Source: Alistipes sp. CAG:514 (GTDB lineage: Bacteria > Bacteroidota > Bacteroidia > Bacteroidales > UBA932). From it: 13,545 bases of DNA. The translations under genes and the position numbers were made by a program. Shown here piece by piece: positions 1 to 8,257 of the stretch. The notes under the pieces are model-generated. The model saw nothing but the letters and a program-made list of their open reading frames with translations. It was not told where the DNA came from and ran no database searches. The stretch covers positions 12,739-26,283 of the forward strand of contig HF985998.1 of the NCBI GenBank assembly GCA_000431015.1, written 5' to 3'. Each line of letters starts with the position of its first letter. Within the stretch, counting starts at the first letter, position 1.

Positions 1-863
1 CTCCCGCCGTGTCCAACGCCGGCGGACTTGGACTGATTTCCTCCATCAATTTCGGCACGGAAGCCGTCAGGGAGGAGATCCGCAAATGTAAAACGCTGAC
101 CGACAAGCCATTCGGTGTCAACATCATGCTCCAGGCTCCTAACGCCGGAGAAGTCGCCGACATGCTCATCGAGGAAGGCGTAAAGATCGTGACCACCGGA
201 GCCGGCTCACCGGCCGCCTACATGGAGAAATGGAAGGCCGCCGGGATCAAGGTGATCCCTGTCGTGGCCTCCGTAGCCTACGCCCTCAAGATGCAGGAAC
301 TCGGAGCCACTGCCGTTGTCGCCGAAGGAGCGGAATCCGGAGGACACATCGGAGACATCCACACAATGGCTCTCGTACCGCAAGTAGTTGACGCTCTTGA
401 CATTCCCGTGCTGGCCGCAGGTGGAATATTCGATGGCCGCGGAGTCGCCGCCGCATTCATGCTCGGCGCGCAGGGAGTACAGGTCGGCACAAGATTCCTC
501 ATCGCCGACGAGTGCCACATACACGAGAACTACAAGGCAAGGCTGATCGCCGCATCCGATGTCAGCACCATGGTGACAGGAAAATCACTTGGAGACGCTG
601 TGCGCGGTCTCAAGACCCCTTTCACCAAGAAATTCTTCAAGATGGAATATGACCCTGCCGTGCCGAAGGAGGAGGTACTGAAATTCGGAACCGGATCCAT
701 GCGCAAGGCCGTGTTCGACGGTGACCTCGCGGGAGGCAGCTTCCTTGCCGGAGAAGTCGCCGGAATGATCAAGAAAAAAGAGACAGCCAAAGAGATTGTG
801 GAAGACCTCATGGACGGGGCCGAGAAACTGCTCGCCAATGCTCCGGGGCTTCTATCCAACTAA
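1..863 (+). CDS. fabK: Enoyl-ACP reductase II (FabK), 5' end missing
   Basis: FMN-dependent enoyl-ACP reductase that carries out the last reduction of each fatty acid elongation cycle in the cytoplasm. The reading frame is already open at base 3 (Pro-Ala-Val-Ser-Asn-Ala-Gly-Gly-Leu-Gly), which matches the FabK segment roughly 30 residues into the protein, so the true start lies upstream; the GTG at base 9 is an internal Val codon. Visible family marks are the KPFGVNIML strand, VTTGAG, the ESGGHIG motif whose His (codon 345-347) matches the FabK catalytic/FMN-site His, and the phosphate-binding stretch AAGGI followed by GVQVGTRF. Nitronate monooxygenases share the fold, but GGHIG plus the downstream fabF and fabZ favour FabK. 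The stop lies 28 bases before fabF. FabK is known to be insensitive to triclosan, unlike FabI; that is family knowledge, not seen here. Confidence 0.9.
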   Translation, partial: PAVSNAGGLGLISSINFGTEAVREEIRKCKTLTDKPFGVNIMLQAPNAGEVADMLIEEGVKIVTTGAGSPAAYMEKWKAAGIKVIPVVASVAYALKMQELGATAVVAEGAESGGHIGDIHTMALVPQVVDALDIPVLAAGGIFDGRGVAAAFMLGAQGVQVGTRFLIADECHIHENYKARLIAASDVSTMVTGKSLGDAVRGLKTPFTKKFFKMEYDPAVPKEEVLKFGTGSMRKAVFDGDLAGGSFLAGEVAGMIKKKETAKEIVEDLMDGAEKLLANAPGLLSN

Positions 864-891
864 ACAATAACAGATTATAAAAAGATTAAGC

Positions 892-2148
892 ATGAATAAA
901 AGAGTAGTCATTACAGGTATGGGAGTCATCTCCCCGGTAGGAAATGACGTCAACACCTTCTGGAGCAACCTTTGCAACGGAGTGTGCGGCATCGATCACA
1001 TCAAGTCCTTCCCTACGGACAACCTCCCGGTCGGAATCGCAGGTATCATCAAGGATTTCAAGCCCGAGGAATACGGTATGGACAAGCCGTTCATAAGAAA
1101 GCAGGACTTGTTCACACAGTACGGCGTGGCCGCCGCCTATCAGGCGATGAAGCAGTCCGGACTCTCCTCACAAGGTGAAAACAAGAACATCGACCCTTTC
1201 AGGCTCGGAGTCTACTTCGGTTCCGGAATCGGTGGATTCGCCACACAGTACAGGGAGATCTCCAAGATGATCGAGGATCCTTCAGGACAGTGGATCTCTC
1301 CGCTGTTCATCCCGACGATGATCTCCAACATCGCCGCCGGACACATCGCCATCCTGAACAACGCCCAAGGTCCATGTCTTGACATCGTGACAGCCTGTGC
1401 CACATCGACCAACGCCATGGGTGAGGCTTTCCGCGCCATCAGGAACGGCTATGCCGACGCGATCATCACCGGAGGCTGCGAGAACGCCACCATCCCGATC
1501 GGCATCGTCGGTTTCGCCAACGCCAAGGCCCTCTCCAGAGCCACGGATCCGAACTACGCCTCACTTCCTTTCAACGGCAACCGCGCCGGTTTTGTCATGG
1601 CTGACGGTTCCGCAGCGCTTGTGCTTGAGGAATACGAGCATGCGAAAGCCCGTGGAGCGCAGATACTCGGCGAGATGGTCGGCTACGGCAACACCTGCGA
1701 CGCCTACCACTCCACAGCCCCGAGGCCGGACGGCACCACACAGGCAAAGTGCATCGAACTCGCCCTTGAGGAGGCCGGATTCGACAAGGAGAAAGACAAT
1801 CTCTACATCAACGCGCACGGTACGGGCACAAAACTGAACGATGTCGCCGAGACCCTGGCCTACAAGATCGCTCTGGGAGACTTCGCCTACAAGGCCCACA
1901 TCAGCTCCATCAAGTCCATGACCGGACACATGTTCGGAGCCGCGGGATCCGCAGAGGCGATCGCCACGGTGCTTGCCCTCCGTGACGGCATCTGCCCTCC
2001 TACCATCCACCTCGACACTCCGGATCCGGAGTGCGACCTCGACTACACTCCTAACACAGCAGTCAAGACCGATCTGACCCTCGGTATCTCCGACTCGTTC
2101 GGATTCGGAGGGCATGACGCGTGCGTGGCCTTCAGAAAGTGTGAGTAA
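892..2148 (+). CDS. fabF: 3-oxoacyl-ACP synthase II (FabF)
   Basis: Condensing enzyme that extends acyl-ACP with malonyl-ACP in type II fatty acid synthesis. The 418 residues match the usual KAS II length. It begins with the classic RVVITGMGVISPVGN. The catalytic triad is complete: nucleophile Cys169 in VTACATSTNAMG, His309 in NAHGTGT and His346 in KSMTGHMFGAAGS. The C-terminal glycine-rich gating loop reads ISDSFGFGGHDA, where most FabF proteins have Asn at both Asp positions (residues 401 and 409); see findings. It sits 28 bases after fabK and 19 bases before fabZ, all on one strand, so it is very probably co-transcribed with them. The ATG is the natural start because no upstream in-frame sequence resembles the family. 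FabB or a polyketide-type KAS is less likely given the length and the neighbours. Confidence 0.95.
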   Translation: MNKRVVITGMGVISPVGNDVNTFWSNLCNGVCGIDHIKSFPTDNLPVGIAGIIKDFKPEEYGMDKPFIRKQDLFTQYGVAAAYQAMKQSGLSSQGENKNIDPFRLGVYFGSGIGGFATQYREISKMIEDPSGQWISPLFIPTMISNIAAGHIAILNNAQGPCLDIVTACATSTNAMGEAFRAIRNGYADAIITGGCENATIPIGIVGFANAKALSRATDPNYASLPFNGNRAGFVMADGSAALVLEEYEHAKARGAQILGEMVGYGNTCDAYHSTAPRPDGTTQAKCIELALEEAGFDKEKDNLYINAHGTGTKLNDVAETLAYKIALGDFAYKAHISSIKSMTGHMFGAAGSAEAIATVLALRDGICPPTIHLDTPDPECDLDYTPNTAVKTDLTLGISDSFGFGGHDACVAFRKCE

Positions 2149-2167
2149 TTCATTTAAAACCAGAATC

Positions 2168-2587
2168 ATGGATAAGGAAGAGATCAAAAAGTTCCTGCCT
2201 CACAGAGAACCCATGCTTCTCATTGAGGAGGCCTACATCGACGAGGAAGGCACGGCTCATTCCAAATACCGCATCAAGGAAGACGAGTTCTTCACAAGAG
2301 GCCACTTTCCTGGCAACCCTGTCGTTCCGGGAGTGATCCTTTGCGAGATCATGGCACAAAGCTGCGCGATTCTCGTCAAGGATGAGATTCCGGGACACCT
2401 CACGCTTTATGCCGGACTTGACAAGGTACGTTTCAAGAATTCCGTGAAGCCGGGGGATCTGTGCGAGGTGACAGCCAAGTTGATCGACAGGCGCGGACAA
2501 CTTTTCTTCTGCACCGCCAAACTTGAGGTGAACGGCAGGCTCTGCTGCAAGGGCGAGCCAAGCTTCGCCCTCGTCCCGATCGAATAA
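2168..2587 (+). CDS. fabZ: 3-hydroxyacyl-ACP dehydratase (FabZ)
   Basis: Dehydrates 3-hydroxyacyl-ACP to trans-2-enoyl-ACP, the substrate of FabK. The 139 residues start at the ATG at 2168. A longer reading from 2114 would overlap fabF and adds an unrelated N-terminus, so it is rejected. The single hotdog domain has the family start FLPHREPMLLI, the active-site motif RGHFPGNPVVPGV with catalytic His46, and the second catalytic residue Glu60 in CEIMAQ. A FabA-type isomerase is unlikely because FabZ-style Glu and the short length are present. The stop codon is followed after only 4 bases by the start of the pseudouridine synthase, so the two are probably translated from the same message. Confidence 0.93.
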   Translation: MDKEEIKKFLPHREPMLLIEEAYIDEEGTAHSKYRIKEDEFFTRGHFPGNPVVPGVILCEIMAQSCAILVKDEIPGHLTLYAGLDKVRFKNSVKPGDLCEVTAKLIDRRGQLFFCTAKLEVNGRLCCKGEPSFALVPIE

Positions 2588-2591
2588 GCAA

Positions 2592-3299
2592 ATGGAATAC
2601 AGACGGTTAGGCGAGGAAGAGTTCCGGGACATCGAATCCAGGATCCTGTACGAGGACAACCACATCATGGTCTTCAACAAGAGGGCCGGAGAGATTGTCC
2701 AGGCGGACAAGACCGGAGACGAATGCCTTGCCGAGACTCTGAAAGCCTTCATCGCCCAAAGAGATGACAAGCCGGGCAAGGTGTATGTGGGGATTCCGCA
2801 TCGCCTTGACCGGCCTGTCAGTGGTATCACGATGTTCGCCAAGACATCAAAGGCTCTTTCAAGACTCTCGGAGATGTTCCGGTCCGGGAATATTCACAAG
2901 ATCTATTGGGCGCTGTGCTGCAAGGCGCCGGAGAAGGAGTCCGCGGAACTGGATGACTGGCTGGTGCGTAATGAGAAGATGAACAAAAGCTTCATCGCCA
3001 AAGGGGGTGAAAAGACTCCGGGAGCCAAACTGGCAAAGCTGATCTACACCCACCTGAGGGACACGGAGAGATACTCCCTGCTTGAGGTTCAGCTGCTTAC
3101 GGGAAGGCATCACCAGATCCGCTGCCAACTTGCGGGGATGGGCTGCGTCATCAAGGGCGATCTGAAATACGGCGCTCCGCGGTCGAATCCCGACGGAGGA
3201 ATATGCCTGCATTCACATGAGATAAGATTCATCCACCCGGTCCGGAAAGAGGAGATGGACATCATCGCTCCCCCTCCTGAGAGCTGGAAGATAGGGTAA
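2592..3299 (+). CDS. RluA-family pseudouridine synthase, no S4 domain
   Basis: Converts uridine to pseudouridine in a structured RNA, rRNA or tRNA; the site cannot be told from sequence. The 235 residues form a stand-alone catalytic domain. After a short lead-in, the motif GIPHRLDRPVSGI (residues 67-79) carries the invariant catalytic Asp73. The conserved TGRHHQIRCQL stretch and the terminal HSHEIRFIHPV segment are also present. The N-terminal S4 RNA-binding domain found in RluC/RluD is missing, which is common for the short RluA-like proteins of Bacteroidota. It starts 4 bases after fabZ, so it probably rides on the fatty acid operon; no functional link to lipid synthesis is evident. A hairpin terminator follows the stop. 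Confidence 0.88.
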   Translation: MEYRRLGEEEFRDIESRILYEDNHIMVFNKRAGEIVQADKTGDECLAETLKAFIAQRDDKPGKVYVGIPHRLDRPVSGITMFAKTSKALSRLSEMFRSGNIHKIYWALCCKAPEKESAELDDWLVRNEKMNKSFIAKGGEKTPGAKLAKLIYTHLRDTERYSLLEVQLLTGRHHQIRCQLAGMGCVIKGDLKYGAPRSNPDGGICLHSHEIRFIHPVRKEEMDIIAPPPESWKIG

Positions 3300-3311
3300 T
3301 GATTCAGAAGC

Positions 3312-3344
3312 AGGGTGATTTGGAAGGCCTCTTCCAATCACCCT
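3312..3344. terminator. Shared hairpin between convergent genes
   Basis: A near-perfect inverted repeat pairs 15 bases (3312-3326, starting AGGGTGATT) with 14 bases (3331-3344, ending ATCACCCT) around a 4-base loop, with a single bulged T. It lies 12 bases after the pseudouridine synthase stop and touches the first base-pairs of the stop codon of the leftward AraC gene. On the plus strand it is followed by the pyrimidine-rich ACTTTCTTTC and has no clean U-run on the other side. I read it as a bidirectional terminator for two converging transcripts; the weak T-tract keeps confidence moderate. Confidence 0.6.
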
Positions 3345-4431
3345 ACTTTCTTTCAAGCTCACGTAAATAGTCCTGCAGCCATTCGGAAGGGGTCTTCCCG
3401 GTGTTCACCTTGAAGGACATGTTGAACGAGACCGAAGAGTGGAATCCGGACATCTCCGAGACCTCCCCCATCTTCAGCCTCGGATCCGTCTTCAACAGCT
3501 CTATGGCTCTCCTCACTCTGTAAAAGTTGACAAACTGCCTGAAATTGCGCCCGGAAAGGATGTTTATCGTCTTCGAAAGATACAACTTGTTCGTGAACAT
3601 TCTGTCCGCAAGACTCGACATGTCGAAAGTCTGGTCAAGGTAGGGGCGTTTCTCCTCCATGTACATCACCACTCTCCTGTAGAGATTGTTCATCTTCCTG
3701 TCATCGTCCACCTTCTCGGCATAGGAAGACCTTAGGTTGCCTTTTATGATGTCCTTGATCCTTTCCTCCGTGTCAGACGGAATGATGAAAGTCCTTCCTG
3801 TCATCGCCCTGAGATACAGGACAGCATACAGAGCCATGTAGAGCAGCGCCGTCACGACTGAAAGCACATCGCCCAGATGGCCCACCGCATAGATCGCTGA
3901 CAACAACATCACCCCTGCCACCAGATAGATCATCGAATAGATGAAACGGGCGTACTCTTCGACATTATGCCAGACGGCGGTGTTACGGAACATGGCTCTG
4001 ATGGCGGAGAACCGCTTGTAGGTCAAGCGGAAGAAATAGACAAGGACAAAGAGGAACATCGGAGCGAACGAAAACGCCACCCTCTGAAACCGGTAATCAA
4101 GTGTTCCCTTCGGTTTGGACGCATACACGAACAATGTCATCAAGGTGAACGACAACAGGCATAATGAAGCCAATAGCGAACTCTTCGGCTTCTCGAACGA
4201 ACAAGGATACATCACCAGCACCGCCGCGGCGCACGAAAGATCCGCCGCCAGCTCACGGGTCTCAAACGGGGAGTCGAAGACAAGCTCACAAACCGCCAGA
4301 ACAACCCCGCCAAGACACGAGGACATCCGGATCGCATACCTCCGGGTGCGATTGCCCTTGCTGCTGATAAGGTCATAGACGAAGAAGAAAGACAGTTCGA
4401 CAATAGCCAGCAAAGTAATGATACGTGTCAT
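3343..4431 (-). CDS. Membrane-anchored AraC-family transcriptional regulator
   Basis: Predicted regulator with a seven-helix membrane part and a cytoplasmic DNA-binding end. I chose the ATG at 4431 (362 residues), which puts a hydrophobic helix right at the N-terminus (MTRIITLLAIVELSFF). The longer reading to 4464 would begin with TTG. Seven hydrophobic segments fill about residues 1-215, then a charged linker leads to a typical AraC/XylS double helix-turn-helix at about 269-359, with FDMSSLADRMFTN in the first HTH and SEMSGFHSSVSFNMSFKVNTGKTPSEW as the conserved second half. This layout is known in Bacteroidota, where the membrane part is thought to sense a signal. Ligand and targets are unknown; no sensory domain is recognised. 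It is downstream of yitT but a terminator lies between, so it probably has its own promoter, which I could not identify with confidence. Confidence 0.85.
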   Translation of the reverse strand: MTRIITLLAIVELSFFFVYDLISSKGNRTRRYAIRMSSCLGGVVLAVCELVFDSPFETRELAADLSCAAAVLVMYPCSFEKPKSSLLASLCLLSFTLMTLFVYASKPKGTLDYRFQRVAFSFAPMFLFVLVYFFRLTYKRFSAIRAMFRNTAVWHNVEEYARFIYSMIYLVAGVMLLSAIYAVGHLGDVLSVVTALLYMALYAVLYLRAMTGRTFIIPSDTEERIKDIIKGNLRSSYAEKVDDDRKMNNLYRRVVMYMEEKRPYLDQTFDMSSLADRMFTNKLYLSKTINILSGRNFRQFVNFYRVRRAIELLKTDPRLKMGEVSEMSGFHSSVSFNMSFKVNTGKTPSEWLQDYLRELERK

Positions 4432-4470
4432 GTGGTCAATTCTTGTAATGGTGGTCAAAGCCAAGGTAGA

Positions 4471-4504
4471 AATTAAAACCCCCAGGTGGTGGTTTGCCCG
4501 GGGG
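4471..4504 (-). terminator. Intrinsic terminator downstream of yitT
   Basis: Read on the minus strand, five C, then GGG and a 10-base loop pair with CCTGGGGG (one mismatch in an 8-bp stem), followed directly by TTTTAATTT. It sits about 35 bases after the yitT stop and 40 bases before the AraC ATG. It probably ends the SPOR-M28-leuS-yitT transcript and separates it from the regulator gene. Confidence 0.65.
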
Positions 4505-4523
4505 TACGATGCTATATTTAAAC

Positions 4524-4539
4524 GTTTTTTATAAAAAAC
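4524..4539. repeat. AT-rich perfect palindrome at the yitT stop
   Basis: The 16 bases GTTTTTTATAAAAAAC are a perfect palindrome that overlaps the last base of the yitT stop codon. In RNA it would form a weak A-U hairpin with almost no loop. It may help end transcription together with the GC-rich hairpin a few bases further on, or it may simply be AT-rich intergenic sequence. No binding protein can be named. Confidence 0.4.
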
Positions 4540-5471
4540 TAACTTTTCTTTGCGACTTTGATGGACTCGAATCCTTGTCCATAGACTCCGCTTACGGAGG
4601 AAATCGAAAGGAATGCGTCCGGATCCTCACGTTTGATGGCTTTCAGGAGGAGATTCACGTCCGTTTTCCTGGTGATGACCATCAGAACGGATGCAGGCTG
4701 CTTGGTGTACCAGCCCTCGCCGTTCAGCACAGTCACGCCACGATGGAAGTCCCTGACTATCATGTCCGCGATCTGCTCATACTTCCTTGACAGGACAAAA
4801 AGCTGAACGCTCTGCTTAGAGCCGGCGAGATAGAGGTCCACCACATAGCCATTGACCGTCACGATGATCATGCCATAGACAGCGATGGAGAACTTGGCGT
4901 CAAACGGAAGAAGCTGGCCGTCCGCTCCGTAGGAAGGGAACAGCAGGGATGAGGAAATGATGAACACATCGATGATAAGGATGATGCGCCCCGGGGAGAT
5001 ATTCCTGAATTTCGTGATTATCATCGCCAAGATGTCGGTCCCTCCCGTGCTTCCGCCTTGCGAGATCGACATGCCGATGCCAACGCCAGCCATTGATCCG
5101 CCGATGATCGAGCACATCAGTTTCCCGTTCGAAAGCGCGAAATCCTGGATGATGGTCTGAGGGATTATGGCCTGGAACAGGTTGAGGCAAGCGGACGCGA
5201 GGACGATGGCATAGATTGTCTTCGCACCGAACGAAGGCCCGATGATGATCACGGAGATGATCAGCAGGATCGTGTTGATCACAAAATAGGAGTATCCCAT
5301 CTTGATGCCGGTGGCATACTGGATGATGGCGCTTATACCGGAGACACCGCCACCGATAAGGTTGTTCGGGGCAAGGAAAATAGCCCAACCAACCGTGTAG
5401 ACAACTATACCGAGGGTGATGAGAAGGTACTCCTTGACTCCTCGAAGAATTGTTGAAGAATTGATTGACAT
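4539..5471 (-). CDS. YitT-family membrane protein (DUF161 + DUF2179)
   Basis: Integral membrane protein of the YitT family; the transported substrate or role is not established for the family. The 310 residues begin at the ATG 3 bases after leuS. The N-terminal two thirds hold repeated hydrophobic helices with the family glycine motifs: LAPNNLIGGGVSGIS near residue 35 and the mirrored ISQGGSTGGTDILAMII near residue 135. These fit the two DUF161 repeats. From about residue 225 a soluble domain begins (VQLFVLSRKYEQIADMIVRDFHRGVTVL), ending with SSVSGVYGQGFESIK, as in the DUF2179 ligand-binding-like domain. Length and order are normal. The 3-base gap to leuS implies co-translation on one message; no functional link to leucine is proven. 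A terminator follows. Confidence 0.88.
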   Translation of the reverse strand: MSINSSTILRGVKEYLLITLGIVVYTVGWAIFLAPNNLIGGGVSGISAIIQYATGIKMGYSYFVINTILLIISVIIIGPSFGAKTIYAIVLASACLNLFQAIIPQTIIQDFALSNGKLMCSIIGGSMAGVGIGMSISQGGSTGGTDILAMIITKFRNISPGRIILIIDVFIISSSLLFPSYGADGQLLPFDAKFSIAVYGMIIVTVNGYVVDLYLAGSKQSVQLFVLSRKYEQIADMIVRDFHRGVTVLNGEGWYTKQPASVLMVITRKTDVNLLLKAIKREDPDAFLSISSVSGVYGQGFESIKVAKKS

Positions 5472-5474
5472 AAA

Positions 5475-8240
5475 CTATTTCACAACAAAATTAACTATCT
5501 TGCCAGGAACGACAATCACCTTGACGACATTCTGGCCGCCGACATACTTGACGGTCTGCTCCATCCCGCGGATCTCGGCCTCGACCTCCTTAGGAGACAG
5601 AGACTTAGGCAGTTCGACAGTGAAGCGCATCTTGCCGTTGAACGAGACCGGATAGGTCACGTTGTCCTCGGCTGCCAGCGCCGGGTCAAACTCAGGGAAA
5701 CGGGCGTAGGTGATGCTTTCACCGTGGCCAAGAGCCTCCCAAAGCTCCTCGGCGATGTGCGGGGCGAACGGCGAGAGCATTATCGTCAACGGCTCAAGGA
5801 TCTCACGCTTGCGGCATTTAAGGGCAGAAAGGTCGTTCAGAGCGATCATGAACGCGCTGACCGTCGTGTTGAAGGAGAAGTGCTCGATGTCGTCCTGCTC
5901 CTTGGCGATCAGCTTGTGGAGAACCTTAAGCTCTTCAGGTGTGGCCTTCTCATCGGTCACGACGAGGTCATCCCCGTCAAAGAACAGCCTCCAGAACTTG
6001 CGCAGGAAGCGGTTCACACCGTCGATACCCTTTGTGTCCCAAGGCTTTGACTGCTCAAGAGGACCAAGGAACATCTCATAGAGACGAAGGGTGTCGGCAC
6101 CGTAGTCATCGCAGATGTTGTCCGGATTGACGACGTTGTACATCGACTTGCTCATCTTCTCGACGGCCCATCCGCAGACATATTCACCATTCTCAAGAAT
6201 GAACTCCGCGTCGGCGAACTCCGGCCTCCAGGCCTTGAACGCCTCAAGGTCGAGCCTGTCGTTGCGGACGATGTTGATGTCCACGTGGATCTCGGTGGTC
6301 TCGTACTGATCCTTCAGGCCGAGGGAGACGAACTTGTTGGTGCCGACGATCCTGTAGACGAAGTTGGACCGGCCTTGGATCATGCCCTGGTTGACCAGCT
6401 TGCGGAAAGGCTCGTCCTCGCAGACGTAGCCAAGGTCGAAGAGGAACTTGTCCCAGAAGCGGGAATATATCAGGTGTCCCGTGGCATGTTCCGTACCACC
6501 GATGTAGAGGTCAACGTCACGCCAATATTCATCAATCTTCCTGTCCACCAAGGCATTGTCGTCGTGAGGATCCATGTAGCGGAGATAGTAGGCGCTGGAT
6601 CCGGCGAATCCCGGCATCGTGCTGGTCTCCAGAGGGTAGCCCTCGTAGGTCCAGTCCTTCGCCCTGGCGAGTGGCGGCTCACCGCTCTCGGTCGGCTTGA
6701 ACTCTGTGATCTCCGGAAGGGTCAGCGGCAGCTTCTCGAACGGAACAGGGGTCGGGATGCCGTCCTTGTAGTAGATCGGGAACGGCTCGCCCCAGTACCT
6801 CTGGCGGCTGAAGATCGCGTCGCGCAGACGATAGTTGACCTTCCTGTGGCCGAAGCCCTGTTTTTCGACATATTCAATGGCGGCAGTGATCGCGTCCTTG
6901 ACATCCAGCCCGTTGAGGAAGCCGGAGTTGATCATACGGCCCTCTTTCGCGTCGAAACTCTCCTCGCTGACATCGCAGCCCTCGATGAGAGGTATGATCG
7001 GCAGGTTGAACTTTCTGGCGAACGCATAGTCGCGGCTGTCGTGCGCCGGAACGGCCATGATGGCGCCGGTGCCGTAGCCCGCGAGGACATATTCAGAAAT
7101 CCAGATCGGCACCCTGCCGCCGGTCATCGGGTTCACTCCGTAGGAGCCGCTGAACACGCCGGTGACGGTCTTTGTCTGGGCGATCCTCTCGCGCTCGGTC
7201 TTCTTTTTTACCGCCGCAAGATACTCATCCACAGCCTCTTTCTGCCCAGGCGCGGTGAGGAGCGGCACCAGATCGCTCTCTGGGGCCAGCACCATGAAGG
7301 TCACTCCGAACATCGTGTCGGCGCGGGTTGTGAATATGGTCACATCGTGCTCTGTCTCACCATTGTAGCACTTGAAAACAGCCTCGCAGCCGTTGGACTT
7401 TCCGATCCAGTTGCGCTGCATCTCCTTGAGGGAGTCGGTCCAATCGATCTTGCCCAACCCTTCGAGGAGTCTTCCGGCGTAGGCCGAAACCCTGAGCTGC
7501 CACTGACGCATCTTCTTCTGCTCCACCGGGAAACCGCCGCGCACGGAAAGCCCATCCTTCACCTCGTCGTTGGCGAGCACAGTTCCGAGTCCGGCGCACC
7601 AGTTCACCGCCGTCTCTCCCTGATAGGCGATGCGGTAGTTCATCAGCGCGTCCGACTTCTCCTTTTCTGAATATGCACGCCACTGTTCCGCCGTAAAAGG
7701 CTCATGCTCAGAGCAGGCCGCATTGACGGCAGCGCTTCCGCCCCTCTCGAAAGCCGAGATAAGATCCTCTATCGGACGAGCCTTACGGGCATCGTTGTCG
7801 TACCATGAGCCGAACATTTTCAGGAAAGCCCATTGAGTCCACTTGTAGTAGGCCGGATCGCAGGTGCGGATCTCGCGGCTCCAGTCGTAGGAGAAACCGA
7901 TCCTGTCCATCTGCTGACGGTAACGGTTGATGTTGTTCACCGTAGTCACTTCCGGATGCTGGCCGGTCTGGATGGCGTACTGCTCGGCGGGGAGTCCGAA
8001 GGCGTCGTAGCCCATCGGGTGAAGGACATTGAAGCCCTTCAGCCTCTTGTAGCGGGAATATATGTCGCTGGCGATGTAGCCCAACGGATGGCCGACATGC
8101 AGGCCTGCTCCGGACGGATAAGGGAACATGTCCAGAACATAGAACTTCGGCTTTGAGGGATCCTCCTTGGTCTTGAAGGTGCCGCGTTCAGCCCAATAGG
8201 TCTGCCACTTTTTTTCAATTTTCCTGAAATCGTAGTCCAT
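5475..8240 (-). CDS. leuS: Leucyl-tRNA synthetase
   Basis: Class Ia aminoacyl-tRNA synthetase that charges tRNA-Leu with leucine. The 921 residues are a normal bacterial-type length. The nucleotide-binding signature is present as YPSGAGLHVGHPLGY (HVGH at 48-51) and the second signature as EKMSKSMYN (KMSKS near 695). The inserted editing domain (about 230-415) is intact: the threonine-rich TIFTTRADTMFG and GTGAIMAVPAHDSRDYAF, with the Asp that positions misacylated amino acids. An anticodon-binding helical region and the terminal domain ending GGQNVVKVIVVPGKIVNFVVK follow. The ATG at 8240 is the family start (MDYDFRKIEKKWQ). It lies 17 bases after the M28-like gene and 3 bases before yitT, so it is inside an operon. 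No T-box or leader peptide is visible. Confidence 0.97.
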   Translation of the reverse strand: MDYDFRKIEKKWQTYWAERGTFKTKEDPSKPKFYVLDMFPYPSGAGLHVGHPLGYIASDIYSRYKRLKGFNVLHPMGYDAFGLPAEQYAIQTGQHPEVTTVNNINRYRQQMDRIGFSYDWSREIRTCDPAYYKWTQWAFLKMFGSWYDNDARKARPIEDLISAFERGGSAAVNAACSEHEPFTAEQWRAYSEKEKSDALMNYRIAYQGETAVNWCAGLGTVLANDEVKDGLSVRGGFPVEQKKMRQWQLRVSAYAGRLLEGLGKIDWTDSLKEMQRNWIGKSNGCEAVFKCYNGETEHDVTIFTTRADTMFGVTFMVLAPESDLVPLLTAPGQKEAVDEYLAAVKKKTERERIAQTKTVTGVFSGSYGVNPMTGGRVPIWISEYVLAGYGTGAIMAVPAHDSRDYAFARKFNLPIIPLIEGCDVSEESFDAKEGRMINSGFLNGLDVKDAITAAIEYVEKQGFGHRKVNYRLRDAIFSRQRYWGEPFPIYYKDGIPTPVPFEKLPLTLPEITEFKPTESGEPPLARAKDWTYEGYPLETSTMPGFAGSSAYYLRYMDPHDDNALVDRKIDEYWRDVDLYIGGTEHATGHLIYSRFWDKFLFDLGYVCEDEPFRKLVNQGMIQGRSNFVYRIVGTNKFVSLGLKDQYETTEIHVDINIVRNDRLDLEAFKAWRPEFADAEFILENGEYVCGWAVEKMSKSMYNVVNPDNICDDYGADTLRLYEMFLGPLEQSKPWDTKGIDGVNRFLRKFWRLFFDGDDLVVTDEKATPEELKVLHKLIAKEQDDIEHFSFNTTVSAFMIALNDLSALKCRKREILEPLTIMLSPFAPHIAEELWEALGHGESITYARFPEFDPALAAEDNVTYPVSFNGKMRFTVELPKSLSPKEVEAEIRGMEQTVKYVGGQNVVKVIVVPGKIVNFVVK

Positions 8241-8257
8241 TTTATTATTGCAATTGA

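Noticed and set aside
4432..4464. Upstream TTG start for the AraC regulator
   Set aside because: It adds 11 polar residues before the first membrane helix; the ATG at 4431 gives the expected hydrophobic N-terminus.
6285..7670. Long plus-strand open frame (461 codons) opposite leuS
   Set aside because: It lies antisense to clearly conserved leucyl-tRNA synthetase codons, its translation has no recognisable motif, and high-GC genes commonly leave such open antisense frames.
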